A stretch of DNA of 64,000 nucleotides, from contig NZ_PKDG01000016.1 in NCBI RefSeq assembly GCF_002863005.1, forward strand, positions 1-64,000, read 5' to 3'. Source of the DNA: Pseudoxanthomonas sp. (GTDB lineage Bacteria; Pseudomonadota; Gammaproteobacteria; Xanthomonadales; Xanthomonadaceae). Position 1 is the first letter of the stretch. Every line of letters starts with the position of its first letter. A program made the position numbers and the translations under genes. The notes beneath the pieces are model-generated. The model saw nothing but the letters and a program-made list of their open reading frames with translations. It did not search any database and had not been told where the DNA came from. This document shows, piece by piece, positions 11,598 to 20,473 of the stretch.

Positions 11598-12434
11598 TCA
11601 ACGTCGCTTGGGAAGATCGAGAGCGCCTTTCACGCCCTCATGGTCGATGTCGCCGCTGCCTATCGAGCGCACGGTCAATCCACCGCTTGCATTGCGCACT
11701 TCGACGCCGCCCGATCCCACCGAGTCCACCGCGATGTCGCCGGCGATGTCGCGGAGTTCGGCACCGCCGGAACCGATCGAGCCGATCTCGACGCTGCCGC
11801 CGTGCGACAGGCTGAAACCCCCCGAGCCGATGCTGCCCACCTTGGCGACCCCCTTGATGGCCTCCGCCTCCACCTGGCCAGAACCGATCGATACGACGTT
11901 GAGGCTGCCGGCTCCATGGAGCTCGATGCTGCCCGAGCCCACCGAAGCGGCGGCCAGGCCGCGCGTGTTGCGGCCCACCGCGTGGCCTGAGCCCACATCC
12001 GCGCTGAATACCGGCGCGCCGGTAACGGTGGCTTCGCCGGAGCCGACCTTGACCTGTACCGTCAGGTGGTCGGGCAGGGTGGCTGTGAGGTTCATGTACG
12101 CGTAGTTGCTGCCGAAGGATAGGCCACTGAAACGGCCTTCCTGGTACATGCGCACGATCAGCTTGTCGCCGGAGCGACGCTGTTCCAGCTTCAGGCGATC
12201 CAGCCGGTCGGCGTGGCTGCTGCACGCCCTGCCCGTCATGGCGGCGGGGGCACCCGCGCGCGATGTCACGGTGAGGTCGTGGGGGCCGACGTCGAACACC
12301 ACGGTCCGGGCATCGCCGACGTCGAGCGTGAGCTGGCGCGGAGCTTCGTGCTTGCAGTAGCGATCCGAGGCCAGGCTGGGCGCAGACAGGGTCAGCAGGC
12401 CAAGGAGGGGAATGGTGAGCGACGCGATACGCAT
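11598..12434 (-). CDS. GIN/DUF4097-like secreted protein with 18-residue GSG repeats
   Basis: 278 aa with a signal peptide (cleavage near LASDRY). The C-terminal half is a regular repeat: GSG occurs at residues 131, 148, 166, 184, 203, 221, 240 and 259, every 17-19 residues, in S-V/I-GSG turns. This predicts a beta-solenoid of the head-GIN/DUF2807-DUF4097 kind. The start ATG at 12434 gives a proper signal peptide; an ORF extension to 12506 would overlap the preceding gene. It is embedded between two DUF2884-like paralogues and probably works with them at the envelope. Function unknown. Confidence 0.7.
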   Translation of the reverse strand: MRIASLTIPLLGLLTLSAPSLASDRYCKHEAPRQLTLDVGDARTVVFDVGPHDLTVTSRAGAPAAMTGRACSSHADRLDRLKLEQRRSGDKLIVRMYQEGRFSGLSFGSNYAYMNLTATLPDHLTVQVKVGSGEATVTGAPVFSADVGSGHAVGRNTRGLAAASVGSGSIELHGAGSLNVVSIGSGQVEAEAIKGVAKVGSIGSGGFSLSHGGSVEIGSIGSGGAELRDIAGDIAVDSVGSGGVEVRNASGGLTVRSIGSGDIDHEGVKGALDLPKRR

Positions 12435-12502
12435 GAGGGAGTTTCCGGAATCAAACCGAGGGAGGCATCGGCGGCCTGGACGCGGGTGCAGGCCGCAGGC
12501 CG

Positions 12503-13168
12503 TCATCGCGATGCGAACGTCTGGCGGATGTCCTTCTCGCAGTCCTCGGCATCGTCGACGTCCAGCGTCGCGTAGGGGCGGAACGCCGGGAGGCTTGCGG
12601 ACAGCCGCTGCTGGCTGTCCCGGAGCGCGGGCAGGCTGCGGCAGATCCGGCGGACGCCGGGTTCGACGGTCTCGCTGACGGCTTTCTCGATCCGGCGTTC
12701 CAGGTTCCCGGTCATCGCGCCGAACAGCAGGCTGAACACACCGCGGTCCACTGCCTCCAGCGCGACCTCCGCGCTGCGTTCACCGATGTCGATCCCGGCT
12801 TTTGCGATGTCGATCACCTGGCGTCGGTAAAGCAGCAGGTCGCGACGCTGCCGCTCGTCGATGGCGACAGGCTTGCCCTCGATCAGGAAGTCGCCTCGGG
12901 GCGTGATTTCCGCTTTCAGCAAGGCGCGATCAGCATCGGAAGCGCGCTTGTCGGACTTGCCGAAATGGACATGGGCGCCGAGCTCCAAGTTGTCGGTTTC
13001 CAGTTCGCGACGGGCAGCGGCGAGTTCCGCCCGCACTTCCTTCCGTGCGTCGGCGAGGTCCGCGCTGATCTCGTCGCGGACAGGCGTGTCCTTGGCGGAC
13101 GCTGCGGGAGCGGCGAACGGAAGCAGGAGGGTCAGCAACAGCGGCATGACGACGGGGTGGAGGCGCAT
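12503..13168 (-). CDS. DUF2884/YggN-like secreted protein, copy 2
   Basis: 221 aa with a signal peptide (MRLHPVVMPLLLTLLLPFAAPAASA) and no lipobox, unlike its two neighbours. A charged, probably coiled-coil stretch (EISADLADARKEVRAELAAA) is followed by the shared core GDFLIEGKPVAIDERQRRDL and the C-terminal ICRSLPAL-D-QQRLSASLPAFRPYA segment with a final DDAEDCEKD. Paralogous to the genes at 10931-11581 and 13246-13914. Function unknown. Confidence 0.65.
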   Translation of the reverse strand: MRLHPVVMPLLLTLLLPFAAPAASAKDTPVRDEISADLADARKEVRAELAAARRELETDNLELGAHVHFGKSDKRASDADRALLKAEITPRGDFLIEGKPVAIDERQRRDLLLYRRQVIDIAKAGIDIGERSAEVALEAVDRGVFSLLFGAMTGNLERRIEKAVSETVEPGVRRICRSLPALRDSQQRLSASLPAFRPYATLDVDDAEDCEKDIRQTFASR

Positions 13169-13245
13169 GTCGGGTTCTCCGCGTGGGGACGCTGGATGGA
13201 AGGGGAAATCGGATGCCCCGCGATGCGGGGCACCGCGCGCGGTGC

Positions 13246-13914
13246 TCAGAAGGACCAGGTACCGTCGCCGTTGGCGTCTGCGCAGTCGTCGACGTCGGAC
13301 TGGTCCATGTTGGCGTAGGGCTTGAACTCGGGGACCGCAGCGGCGAGCGCCTGCTGCGCAGCCAGCAGGCCCGGCATGCGCGTGCAGAGTTGCGCGACCA
13401 TCGGCTTGATCTTCGCCTTGGCCTGCTCGCCGACCTGCTGCCCGATCTCGTCGCCGGACTGCCCGGCGAGCACGCCTTTCAGCGCCGAGGCGGCGGCATC
13501 GATACCGACGCGCGCGCCTTCCATGCCGATGGCCATGCCGTCGCCGACCACCCCCAGAAGCTCCTTGCGATATGCCAGAACGAGTGCCTTCTGTTCCGGC
13601 GTGGTGGCGATCTGCTTGCCTTCGATCAGCAGTTCGCCTGCGGGGGTTATCTCCGCCTTCGGCTGTGATTCGCTCTCGTTGCGGTTCAGCGACAGGTTTT
13701 CGCGGGCCAGGCGATCGCGTGCGTCGGCGATTTCCTGCCGCGCCTTCTCCATTTCCTTGCTGGCGTCGCCCAGGCCCTTGGCGACCTCTCCCATCGCCTC
13801 GGCTGCAATGCCGGTGGGAGCGTTGCCTTGCTTGTCCTGCGCCGGTTGGCAGGCCGTCAGCAGGAGGGCCGTGGCGATGCAGGCGCCCTGGATCGGGTGA
13901 ACACGATTGCGCAT
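13246..13914 (-). CDS. DUF2884/YggN-like lipoprotein, copy 1
   Basis: 222 aa lipoprotein (lipobox LLTAC). A helical, charged segment (EMEKARQEIADARDRLARE) precedes the shared core GELLIEGKQIATTPEQKALV and the C-terminal CTRMPGLLAAQQALAAAVPE-F-PYANMDQSDVDDC. ATG 13914 is chosen because it places the signal peptide at the N terminus; the frame is open 35 codons further up without a leader. It lies 61 nt downstream of the ABC permease and is the first of the three paralogues in transcription order. Confidence 0.65.
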   Translation of the reverse strand: MRNRVHPIQGACIATALLLTACQPAQDKQGNAPTGIAAEAMGEVAKGLGDASKEMEKARQEIADARDRLARENLSLNRNESESQPKAEITPAGELLIEGKQIATTPEQKALVLAYRKELLGVVGDGMAIGMEGARVGIDAAASALKGVLAGQSGDEIGQQVGEQAKAKIKPMVAQLCTRMPGLLAAQQALAAAVPEFKPYANMDQSDVDDCADANGDGTWSF

Positions 13915-13975
13915 GGGAGATCCTCGTTCTGCGGAAAGGGACGGGCGGCGGCAGGGGGCGCCGCCCGGAGCAGGC

Positions 13976-14974
13976 TTATTCGCTTTCGCGCCAGCGGCGC
14001 AGGTAGATCGCGCCGACAATCAGGGCGACGCCGATCACCGCACCGATCCACAGGTCCGCCGTGGCGAAGGCGTGCCAACTGCGCGTCAGGTCGATGGCAT
14101 TGGCCAGTTCGTCCGGCGAGTTGAAGTCGGCATGCGGGTTGGCGGCACCACCGGGCAGGGTGGGGAACCAGGCGCCCGGGATCACGCTCGCCAGTCCGCG
14201 GTAGACCACGGTGTACCAGATCAGGTCGTGGCGGACCTCCAGGCCGGGCAGGATGTCGGTCATGCTGATGATCACGCAGGCAAGTACCGGCACCAGCACC
14301 GCCCACAGGAACGGCTTGCTGCGCGACCAGGCCGAGCAGAACATCAGCCAGCCGACCGCGGGCAACGCCCAGAACACATAGACGGGCAGCGAGGCCAGCA
14401 CCCCACCGATGATGCGCAGCGGATGCGAGTGGGTGAACACCGCGCCGCCAGCGGGCAGGCCGTTGATGGAAATGGTCAGGGCCGAAATCAGCCACATCGC
14501 CAGGCCGATCAGGATGCCCACGCCCACGGCCAGCAGCGGTGCCAGCAAGAGTGCCCAGGCCAGCTTGGACAACACCATGTGCGTATCGGAGACCGGCAAC
14601 GATTTCCAGAACAGCACGCTGCGGTCGCGGCGGTCGTCGTACAGCGTGCCCAGCGCGTAGAAGAACACCACGAACGCCAGCACCACGCAGGCCAGGATCA
14701 CGCCGCCCAGCAGCATGCCATCACCGATGCCGCCGACGATCTGGTACGCCTTCTCCGGCGCTTCCTCGATGCTGAAACCGCCGCCGTTGATCTCACCCCG
14801 GGCCGCGATGCTGCCGATGATCGCCAGGATCAGGTTGAGCACCACGAAGATGCCACCGGTGATGACCGGTGCCCAGAAGAAACCGCCTCGGTTCTCCCAG
14901 AACTCGCGCTTCAGCAGCCACGTGAACGCGCCCGGCTTGGAGGATTTGCCCAATGTCGAAGTCACGGCGTTCAT
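13976..14974 (-). CDS. ABC transporter permease (YtrA-operon type)
   Basis: 332 aa integral membrane protein with about six hydrophobic helices, among them FFWAPVITGGIFVVLNLILA, GGVILACVVLAFVVFFYALG, LLLAPLLAVGVGILIGLAMW and WIGAVIGVALIVGAIYL. LYDDRRDRSVLFWKSLPVSD after the second helix is typical of ABC-2-type permeases. The start overlaps the ATPase stop by 4 nt (ATGA), so the two form one exporter. The substrate is unknown; the downstream envelope proteins suggest an envelope-stress or peptide-antibiotic role (inference). Confidence 0.8.
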   Translation of the reverse strand: MNAVTSTLGKSSKPGAFTWLLKREFWENRGGFFWAPVITGGIFVVLNLILAIIGSIAARGEINGGGFSIEEAPEKAYQIVGGIGDGMLLGGVILACVVLAFVVFFYALGTLYDDRRDRSVLFWKSLPVSDTHMVLSKLAWALLLAPLLAVGVGILIGLAMWLISALTISINGLPAGGAVFTHSHPLRIIGGVLASLPVYVFWALPAVGWLMFCSAWSRSKPFLWAVLVPVLACVIISMTDILPGLEVRHDLIWYTVVYRGLASVIPGAWFPTLPGGAANPHADFNSPDELANAIDLTRSWHAFATADLWIGAVIGVALIVGAIYLRRWRESE

Positions 14975-15846
14975 GCGTAGGTTCCTTTCATGATGGCGAC
15001 GAACAGGTCGGCCAGGCCAGGGGTGCGTGTTTCGCCGAGGGCGGCGAGATGTCCCTTCGGTACGCCGTCGAATAGCAGCACGGTCTTGCCGAAGGGCAGG
15101 GCGCGCTCGTCGATCGGCTTCAGGGCGCGCGCCTGCTCCACCGCGTCGCCGCTGACCAGCAGCTCGGTGTAGCGCTCGGCCACATCCTCCATCTGCGAGG
15201 TCAGCGCGATCTTGCCGTCGCGGATGAACATCACGTCGGTGAGGATGTGTTCGATCTCCTCCACCTGGTGGGTGGTGACGATGATGGTCTTCTGCTCATC
15301 GAAGTAGTCTTCCAGCAGGCGCTGGTAGAACTGCTTCCGGTAAAGGATGTCCAGGCCCAGCGTGGGCTCGTCGAGCACAAGCAGCTTGGCGTCGATGGCC
15401 ATCACCAGCGCCAGGTGCAGCTGCACGATCATGCCCTTGGACATCTCGCGCACGCGCAGGTTGGGCTTGAGCTGGGTGTTGGCGATGAAGCGTTCGCACT
15501 TGCTCCGGTCGAAGCGCGGATGGACGCCGGCGACGAAGTCGATGGCCTCCTTGACCTTCATCCAGCGCGGCAGCACGGCCACGTCGGCGATGAAGCAGAC
15601 ATCCTTCATCAGTTCGTCGCGGTCCTTGCGCGGATCCAGGCCCAGCACCTTCAACTGGCCTTCGAACGGCGTCAGGCCGAGGATGGCCTTCAGTGCGGTG
15701 GTCTTGCCCGCGCCGTTCGGACCGATCAGGCCGATGATCTTGCCCGCCTCGATCTCGAAGCTGGTGTTGTCCAGCGCGAGCTTGTTCTTGTAGGCCTTGC
15801 GCAGGCCGTGGGCCGACACCACGGTGTTGGCGATTGCGGCATTCAT
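14971..15846 (-). CDS. ABC transporter ATP-binding protein
   Basis: 291 aa. Walker A is IGPNGAGKTTALK, the signature-motif region reads REMSKGMIVQLHLALVMAID, and Walker B is LLVLDEPTLGLD followed by the H-loop TTHQVEEIE. The signature is SKGM rather than LSGGQ, as in YtrB-like exporter ATPases. ATG 15846 overlaps the gntR stop by one base (TGATG), so it is translationally coupled to the regulator. It pairs with the permease gene that overlaps its own 3' end. Confidence 0.88.
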   Translation of the reverse strand: MNAAIANTVVSAHGLRKAYKNKLALDNTSFEIEAGKIIGLIGPNGAGKTTALKAILGLTPFEGQLKVLGLDPRKDRDELMKDVCFIADVAVLPRWMKVKEAIDFVAGVHPRFDRSKCERFIANTQLKPNLRVREMSKGMIVQLHLALVMAIDAKLLVLDEPTLGLDILYRKQFYQRLLEDYFDEQKTIIVTTHQVEEIEHILTDVMFIRDGKIALTSQMEDVAERYTELLVSGDAVEQARALKPIDERALPFGKTVLLFDGVPKGHLAALGETRTPGLADLFVAIMKGTYA

Positions 15847-16208
15847 CACTTGTTCCCCTTGGATTGCAGCAACTCTTCGATGGACAGGCCCAGGCGCTCG
15901 ATGCGCTCGGCGACGGCCGGCCACTCTTCGGTCAGGAAGCGCTCGCGTTCACTGCCGCGCAGCTTCCGGGACGCTTCGTCGGTGACGAACATGCCCAGGC
16001 CGCGGCGCTTCTCCACCAGGGCTTCATCCGCCAGTTCCTGGTAGGCACGCGAAACGGTAATCGGATTCAACTGGTACTCCGCCGCCACCTGGCGCACGGA
16101 GGGCAGGGCGTCGCCGGGCTTCAGGATGCCGTCGAGCATCATCGCGATCACGCGATCCTTCAGCTGGCGGTAGATGGGAGCGCCGTCGCTCCATTGGATG
16201 GGTGCCAT
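15846..16208 (-). CDS. GntR-family regulator, YtrA subfamily
   Basis: 120 aa, the short YtrA type: a winged helix-turn-helix (IYRQLKDRVIAMMLDGILKP, then LPSVRQVAAEYQLNPITVSR) and a short helical C-terminal dimerisation arm with no ligand-binding domain. Such regulators repress their own ABC-transporter operon. A 26-bp palindrome upstream at 16498-16523 is the likely binding site. The gene follows a small membrane-protein gene after 3 nt and overlaps the ABC ATPase by one base. Confidence 0.88.
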   Translation of the reverse strand: MAPIQWSDGAPIYRQLKDRVIAMMLDGILKPGDALPSVRQVAAEYQLNPITVSRAYQELADEALVEKRRGLGMFVTDEASRKLRGSERERFLTEEWPAVAERIERLGLSIEELLQSKGNK

Positions 16209-16211
16209 GGC

Positions 16212-16472
16212 TCAGCTCCTCGGACGCAGTGACTGGCCGAACGAGAAGTACGGCATGGCCAGCGAGGCGCGGGCGCGGCGCTTGTGCCGGGTGGCCTCCG
16301 GGTTGCCTTCATCCCCGGCGATCTCGCGGACATCGGACTCCAGCGCGCCCACCAGCGCGGCGGTGTCCACCTCGGACGTGCGGGCGCCTGACATGGCCGC
16401 CAGGGCGCCCGCCGCCAGCAACAGGCCGCCGACGGCCAGGCTGGGCAGGGTGTGGGTCAGTTTCGGGTTCAT
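16212..16472 (-). CDS. Small membrane-anchored protein leading the GntR/ABC operon
   Basis: 86 aa. One hydrophobic segment (LPSLAVGGLLLAAGALAAMS) near the N terminus is followed by an acidic and then a strongly basic stretch (RHKRRARA). No family is recognised. It is the first gene of the operon, lies 26 nt downstream of the palindromic operator and is followed 3 nt later by gntR. A role as a small partner of the ABC exporter is only inferred from position. Confidence 0.6.
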   Translation of the reverse strand: MNPKLTHTLPSLAVGGLLLAAGALAAMSGARTSEVDTAALVGALESDVREIAGDEGNPEATRHKRRARASLAMPYFSFGQSLRPRS

Positions 16473-16497
16473 CGGGTACCCCCCTGAGTTGGGTGAG

Positions 16498-16523
16498 TGG
16501 TGTTGTATTCAACTATAACACCA
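16498..16523. promoter_or_regulatory. Palindromic operator of the GntR/ABC operon
   Basis: TGGTGTTGTA and TATAACACCA are 10-bp arms (one mismatch between them) around a 6-nt spacer, in a locally AT-rich stretch. Read outward it is GGTG (16499-16502), 16 nt, CACC (16519-16522). As I recall, GGTG-N16-CACC is the site described for YtrA-type regulators in Xanthomonas. It lies just upstream of the first gene of the minus-strand operon and may also affect the divergent glutathione peroxidase gene. Confidence 0.75.
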
Positions 16524-16607
16524 AAACACAGGTCGTCAACTGTCCTGCGGGAGTTTGTCACCCAACTGAAGGCATACTTGTCATGTTCACACTAGTGGAG
16601 TCCGCCC

Positions 16608-17171
16608 GTGCGTTCCAAGATATTGAAAACCATGGTCTTTGTCGGGCTTGTCTTGGCGTCCGCCACGGCAATCGCGGCCAGCCTGCTGGACGTCAGCTAC
16701 CGCCCGCTGGCCGGCAAGGCGGCCGTCAACCTGAAGGACAGGTATGCCGGGCAGGTGCTGCTGATCGTCAATACGGCCAGTAAATGCGGATACACGCCCC
16801 AGTACGAGGGACTGGAGGCGCTGCACCAGCGTTATGCCGCCCAGGGGTTTGCCGTACTCGGCTTCCCTTCCAATGACTTCAAGGGACAGGAGCCGGGCAG
16901 CGAGAAGGAGATCCAGGAGTTCTGCACGTTGACCTACGGGGTCAAGTTCCCGATGTTCGAGAAGGTCGTGGTGACGGGCGACGGCGCCACGCCTCTCTAC
17001 AAATCGCTTGCGAGCGCCACCGGCACGTCCCCGGCATGGAATTTCCACAAGTACCTGATCGGGCGCGATGGTCGCGTGGTCGCGAACTTCCCCAGCAAGG
17101 TCGCGCCGGATGACCCTGCGGTGGTAGCCGCGATCGAGCGCGAACTGAAGGCGCCCCGCGCGACGCGTTGA
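16608..17171 (+). CDS. Glutathione peroxidase, exported
   Basis: 187 aa thiol peroxidase with an N-terminal signal/anchor (MVFVGLVLASATAIAAS). The catalytic Cys60 is in NTASKCGYTPQY (the selenocysteine position of mammalian enzymes). FPSNDFKGQEPGS supplies the conserved Gln and PAWNFHKYLI the Trp-Asn pair. It reduces peroxides with thioredoxin or glutathione, here probably in the periplasm. The start is a GTG at 16608 with GGAG seven bases upstream. It is divergent from the GntR/ABC operon. Confidence 0.88.
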   Translation: MRSKILKTMVFVGLVLASATAIAASLLDVSYRPLAGKAAVNLKDRYAGQVLLIVNTASKCGYTPQYEGLEALHQRYAAQGFAVLGFPSNDFKGQEPGSEKEIQEFCTLTYGVKFPMFEKVVVTGDGATPLYKSLASATGTSPAWNFHKYLIGRDGRVVANFPSKVAPDDPAVVAAIERELKAPRATR

Positions 17172-17254
17172 TGCCAGTGCCTGCGCCCGCAGCGGGCGTG
17201 CCACAATATTGGTTTGGCGCCACCCTCGTGGCGCAGGTTCCAGGAGCAGAAAGG

Positions 17255-18190
17255 ATGAAGCGGTCGGTCCGCGGCGCAGCCGTGTTGTTGGCAATCTCGT
17301 TTTCGATGCTGGGAGGCAGCGTGTCTGCACAGGAAAAGACCGCGCTGGTCACCGAGCGCGACAAGGTCAGCTACGCCATTGGCGTGGACGTCGGCAATTC
17401 GCTGCAGCCGGTAGGTCCCTTCATGGACATCGCCGCCTTCCAGCGTGCCATTGCGGACACCTTCGCCGGCAAGCCGAAGGCCATGACCGAGCAGGAAGCG
17501 CAGGCCACCGACCAGCTGCTGCGCATGAACCTGGCCGTCGCCGATGGCCAGACGATCCCGGGCATGCCGCCGGGCAGCACGCCGCCGCCGGTCGACAAGA
17601 CGAAGGTGGGTGTATTCCTGGGGACCTACGTTATCGGCCCGTCCCTGCTGCCCTTCAAGGACGAAGTGGATCCCGCCGTGCTGGCGCAGGCGGTGAAGGC
17701 CGTCGCGACCAAGAGCGGCACGCCGCTGTTGACGCTCGAGCAGGCGCAGGCCGAGATGCAGGCTTACCTCACCAAGCGCCAGGCCGGCGTCGCACAGCGC
17801 AACCGCGACGAAGGCGCGGCGTTCCTTGCCGCCAACAAGGTCAAGCCGGGCGTGGTGACGACGCCGTCCGGCCTGCAGTACATGGTGCTGCGCCAGGGCA
17901 ACGGCCAGCGTCCGCAGGCCAGCAGCCGCGTACGCGTGAACTACGAGGGCAAGCTGCTGAACGGCGATGTGTTCGACAGCTCCTATGCGCGTGGCGAGCC
18001 GGCGGAATTCGGCCTCGGCCAGGTGATCGCCGGCTGGACCGAGGGTGTGTCGCTGATGCCCGTGGGTGCGAAGTACCGCTTCTGGATTCCGTCGAACCTC
18101 GCCTATGGTCCCAACGGTGCGCCGGGCGGCAAGATCGGTCCGGACGCCACCCTGACCTTCGATGTCGAACTGATGGGCGTCCTGCAATAA
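17255..18190 (+). CDS. FKBP-type peptidyl-prolyl isomerase, periplasmic
   Basis: 311 aa. A signal peptide (MKRSVRGAAVLLAISFSMLGGSVSAQ) is followed by an FkpA/Mip-like N-terminal helical dimerisation region (DKVSYAIGVDVGNSL onward) containing a Pro-rich insert (MPPGSTPPPVDKTK). The C-terminal FKBP domain (about residues 215-311) has VRVNYEGKLLNGDVFDSSY, VIAGWTEGVSLMPVGAKYRF and IPSNLAYGP. It assists folding of exported proteins. ATG 17255, preceded by an AGGAG-like site, is chosen over in-frame codons further up because it places the signal peptide first. Confidence 0.9.
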   Translation: MKRSVRGAAVLLAISFSMLGGSVSAQEKTALVTERDKVSYAIGVDVGNSLQPVGPFMDIAAFQRAIADTFAGKPKAMTEQEAQATDQLLRMNLAVADGQTIPGMPPGSTPPPVDKTKVGVFLGTYVIGPSLLPFKDEVDPAVLAQAVKAVATKSGTPLLTLEQAQAEMQAYLTKRQAGVAQRNRDEGAAFLAANKVKPGVVTTPSGLQYMVLRQGNGQRPQASSRVRVNYEGKLLNGDVFDSSYARGEPAEFGLGQVIAGWTEGVSLMPVGAKYRFWIPSNLAYGPNGAPGGKIGPDATLTFDVELMGVLQ

Positions 18191-18234
18191 GCAGCTGATC
18201 CAATAGGGTCTTCCCTCGGCCAGGAAGTCAGCGG

Positions 18235-19587
18235 ATGCGCGTTGCGATCTTCGGTACCGGATACGTCGGATTGGTGACGGGCACGTGCCTGGCCGAAGTC
18301 GGGCACGACGTCGTGTGCGTCGACATCGATCCGGCCAAGGTCGACGGTCTCAACCGCGGCGTCGTGCCGATCTACGAACCCGGCCTGTCGCCGATGGTGA
18401 AGGCCAACCACGCCGCCGGCCGGCTGCGCTTCACGACGGTCGCCGAGGAGGCGATCGATCATGGCGACGTGGTGTTCATCGCAGTCGGTACGCCGCCGGA
18501 TGAAGATGGGAGTGCCGACCTCCAGTACGTGCTGGCGGTGGCTCGGACCATCGGACGCGGTCTCCGGCATCCGTGCACGGTGGTGAACAAGTCGACCGTG
18601 CCGGTGGGTACGGCGGACAGGGTGCGCGCCGCCATCGACGCGGAACTTGCGACGCGCGGCGTGGAGATCGCGTTCGACGTGGTGTCCAATCCCGAGTTCC
18701 TGAAAGAGGGTGACGCTGTCAACGACTGCATGCGGCCCGATCGCATCATCGTCGGTGCATCCCAGGCGCGCGCGGTTGAAAAGTTGCGCCGGTTGTATGC
18801 GCCGTTCAATCGCAACCACGAGCGCATCGTCGTCATGGACGTGCGCTCCGCCGAGCTGACCAAGTACGCGGCCAACGCCATGCTGGCCACCAAGATCAGT
18901 TTCATGAACGAAATCGCCAACATCGCCGAGCGCGTGGGCGCGGACGTGGAGCAGGTGCGGCAGGGCATCGGCTCGGACCCGCGCATAGGATGGCACTTCA
19001 TCTATCCCGGTGCCGGCTACGGCGGATCCTGCTTTCCCAAGGATGTGCAGGCGCTGGCGCGCACCGCCGAGCAGCACGGGTATGTCCCGGAACTGCTGCA
19101 GGCGGTGGAATCGGTCAACGACCGCCAGAAGGGCCATCTGTTCGAACTGATACAGCGCCACTACGACCGCGGCGAAGACGAAGGCGTGCGCGACAAGACC
19201 TTCGCGGTGTGGGGGCTGTCCTTCAAGCCCAACACCGACGACATGCGCGAAGCGAGCAGCCGGCGGCTGCTGGCGGAATTGTGGGAGGCGGGCGCACGCG
19301 TGCGTGCCTACGACCCCGAGGCCGGCCCCGAGGCAGCGCGCATCTTCGGCGAGCGTGACGACCTCACGTTGTGCGAGGACGCGCGCACCGCGCTGGAAGG
19401 CGCCGATGCGCTGGTGGTGGTGACGGAGTGGAAACAGTTCCGCAGTCCCGATTTCGCCCGCCTGCACGACGCGCTGGGCGACGCCGTCATCTTCGACGGC
19501 CGCAACCTGTACGACCCCGCGGAAGTGGAAGCCGCGGGACTCGCCTACTACGGCATCGGGCGCGGGAGGTCCGTGCATGCAAACTGA
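18235..19587 (+). CDS. ugd: UDP-glucose 6-dehydrogenase
   Basis: 450 aa NAD-dependent enzyme oxidising UDP-glucose to UDP-glucuronate for surface polysaccharides. The Rossmann motif [20 protein letters not shown] opens the protein. The catalytic Cys266 is in [16 protein letters not shown], and [12 protein letters not shown] marks the UDP-binding domain. The length is normal. It starts 44 nt after the FKBP gene and its 3' end overlaps slyX by 11 nt. Confidence 0.95.
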   Translation: MRVAIFGTGYVGLVTGTCLAEVGHDVVCVDIDPAKVDGLNRGVVPIYEPGLSPMVKANHAAGRLRFTTVAEEAIDHGDVVFIAVGTPPDEDGSADLQYVLAVARTIGRGLRHPCTVVNKSTVPVGTADRVRAAIDAELATRGVEIAFDVVSNPEFLKEGDAVNDCMRPDRIIVGASQARAVEKLRRLYAPFNRNHERIVVMDVRSAELTKYAANAMLATKISFMNEIANIAERVGADVEQVRQGIGSDPRIGWHFIYPGAGYGGSCFPKDVQALARTAEQHGYVPELLQAVESVNDRQKGHLFELIQRHYDRGEDEGVRDKTFAVWGLSFKPNTDDMREASSRRLLAELWEAGARVRAYDPEAGPEAARIFGERDDLTLCEDARTALEGADALVVVTEWKQFRSPDFARLHDALGDAVIFDGRNLYDPAEVEAAGLAYYGIGRGRSVHAN

Positions 19588-19813
19588 TCTGCCCCTACAA
19601 GGGGATTCGCTGGAGCGTCGGCTGGTGGAACTGGAAACCCGGCTGGCGTTCCAGGAGCACGCGATGGGCGAACTGAGCGATGCGCTGGCCGAGGCGCGCT
19701 CCGAGAACCAGCGTACTTCGCTGCTGCTCAGGCAGATGGTCGAGGAGTTGGGCAAAGTGCGCACGTCACTGCACGACAGCCCCGTGGATGAACCACCGCC
19801 ACCGCATTATTGA
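19577..19813 (+). CDS. slyX: SlyX family protein
   Basis: 78 aa, almost entirely a coiled coil ([20 protein letters not shown], then [20 protein letters not shown]) ending in a Pro-rich tail (DEPPPPHY), which is the SlyX hallmark. Function unknown. Its start lies inside the end of ugd (11-nt overlap), so translation is probably coupled. Confidence 0.85.
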   Translation: MQTDLPLQGDSLERRLVELETRLAFQEHAMGELSDALAEARSENQRTSLLLRQMVEELGKVRTSLHDSPVDEPPPPHY

Positions 19814-19849
19814 TAGGCTTGGGGCACGGCAGTTCCCCACGAAAGACCG

Positions 19850-20473
19850 ATGACCGATTCACTCCGCGACCAGTTGCTGGGCCTGGGTTTCAAGCCCGCG
19901 CCAAAACCCGAGCGCAAGCCCGACCGTCGTCCCGATCCGCGGCGCGATGCCCAGAAGCCCGCGGGCAAGGGCGCAGCGCATCCCAAGCCTGGCCAAGGCG
20001 GCAAGCCGCGGCCACCGCATGCCGCAGGCAAACCGAAGCGCAGCCAAGAAGACATCGACCTGGCCAAGGCGTACGCGATCCGCGCCCAGCGCGAGAAGGA
20101 CGAGCGCATCGAGGCCGAGCGCGTCAAGCAGGAGGAAGCCCGCGTGCGCCGCGAGGCGAAGGCCAGGCTCGACGCCTTCCTCAAGGACAAGGCGCTCAAC
20201 GATGCGGATGCCGACATCGCGCGACATTTTCCCTACGGCGGCAAGATCAAGCGCATCTATGTCAACGCCGAGCAGCTGAAAGCCTTGAACAAGGGAGATC
20301 TCGGCGTCGTGCAGCAGAACGGCCGCTATCTGCTGGTCACGGCGCCGGTTCTGGCGGAGGCCGAAGCGATCTTCGCCCCCGCCGTGGCGCTGAAGGTCGA
20401 CCCCGACGCGCCCGCCGACCAGGATCCCTACGCCGATCCGCAGTACCAGGTGCCTGACGACCTGGTCTGGTGA
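19850..20473 (+). CDS. DUF2058 (YaiL-like) protein
   Basis: 207 aa. The N terminus MTDSLRDQLLGLGFKPAPKP is the DUF2058 signature. It is followed by a basic, Lys/Pro/Gly-rich linker and a long charged helix (REKDERIEAERVKQEEARVR). A C-terminal globular part contains HFPYGGKIKRIYVNAEQ. The basic linker suggests nucleic-acid or ribosome association, but the function is unknown. Its last codon overlaps the start of the alpha/beta hydrolase gene. Confidence 0.85.
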   Translation: MTDSLRDQLLGLGFKPAPKPERKPDRRPDPRRDAQKPAGKGAAHPKPGQGGKPRPPHAAGKPKRSQEDIDLAKAYAIRAQREKDERIEAERVKQEEARVRREAKARLDAFLKDKALNDADADIARHFPYGGKIKRIYVNAEQLKALNKGDLGVVQQNGRYLLVTAPVLAEAEAIFAPAVALKVDPDAPADQDPYADPQYQVPDDLVW

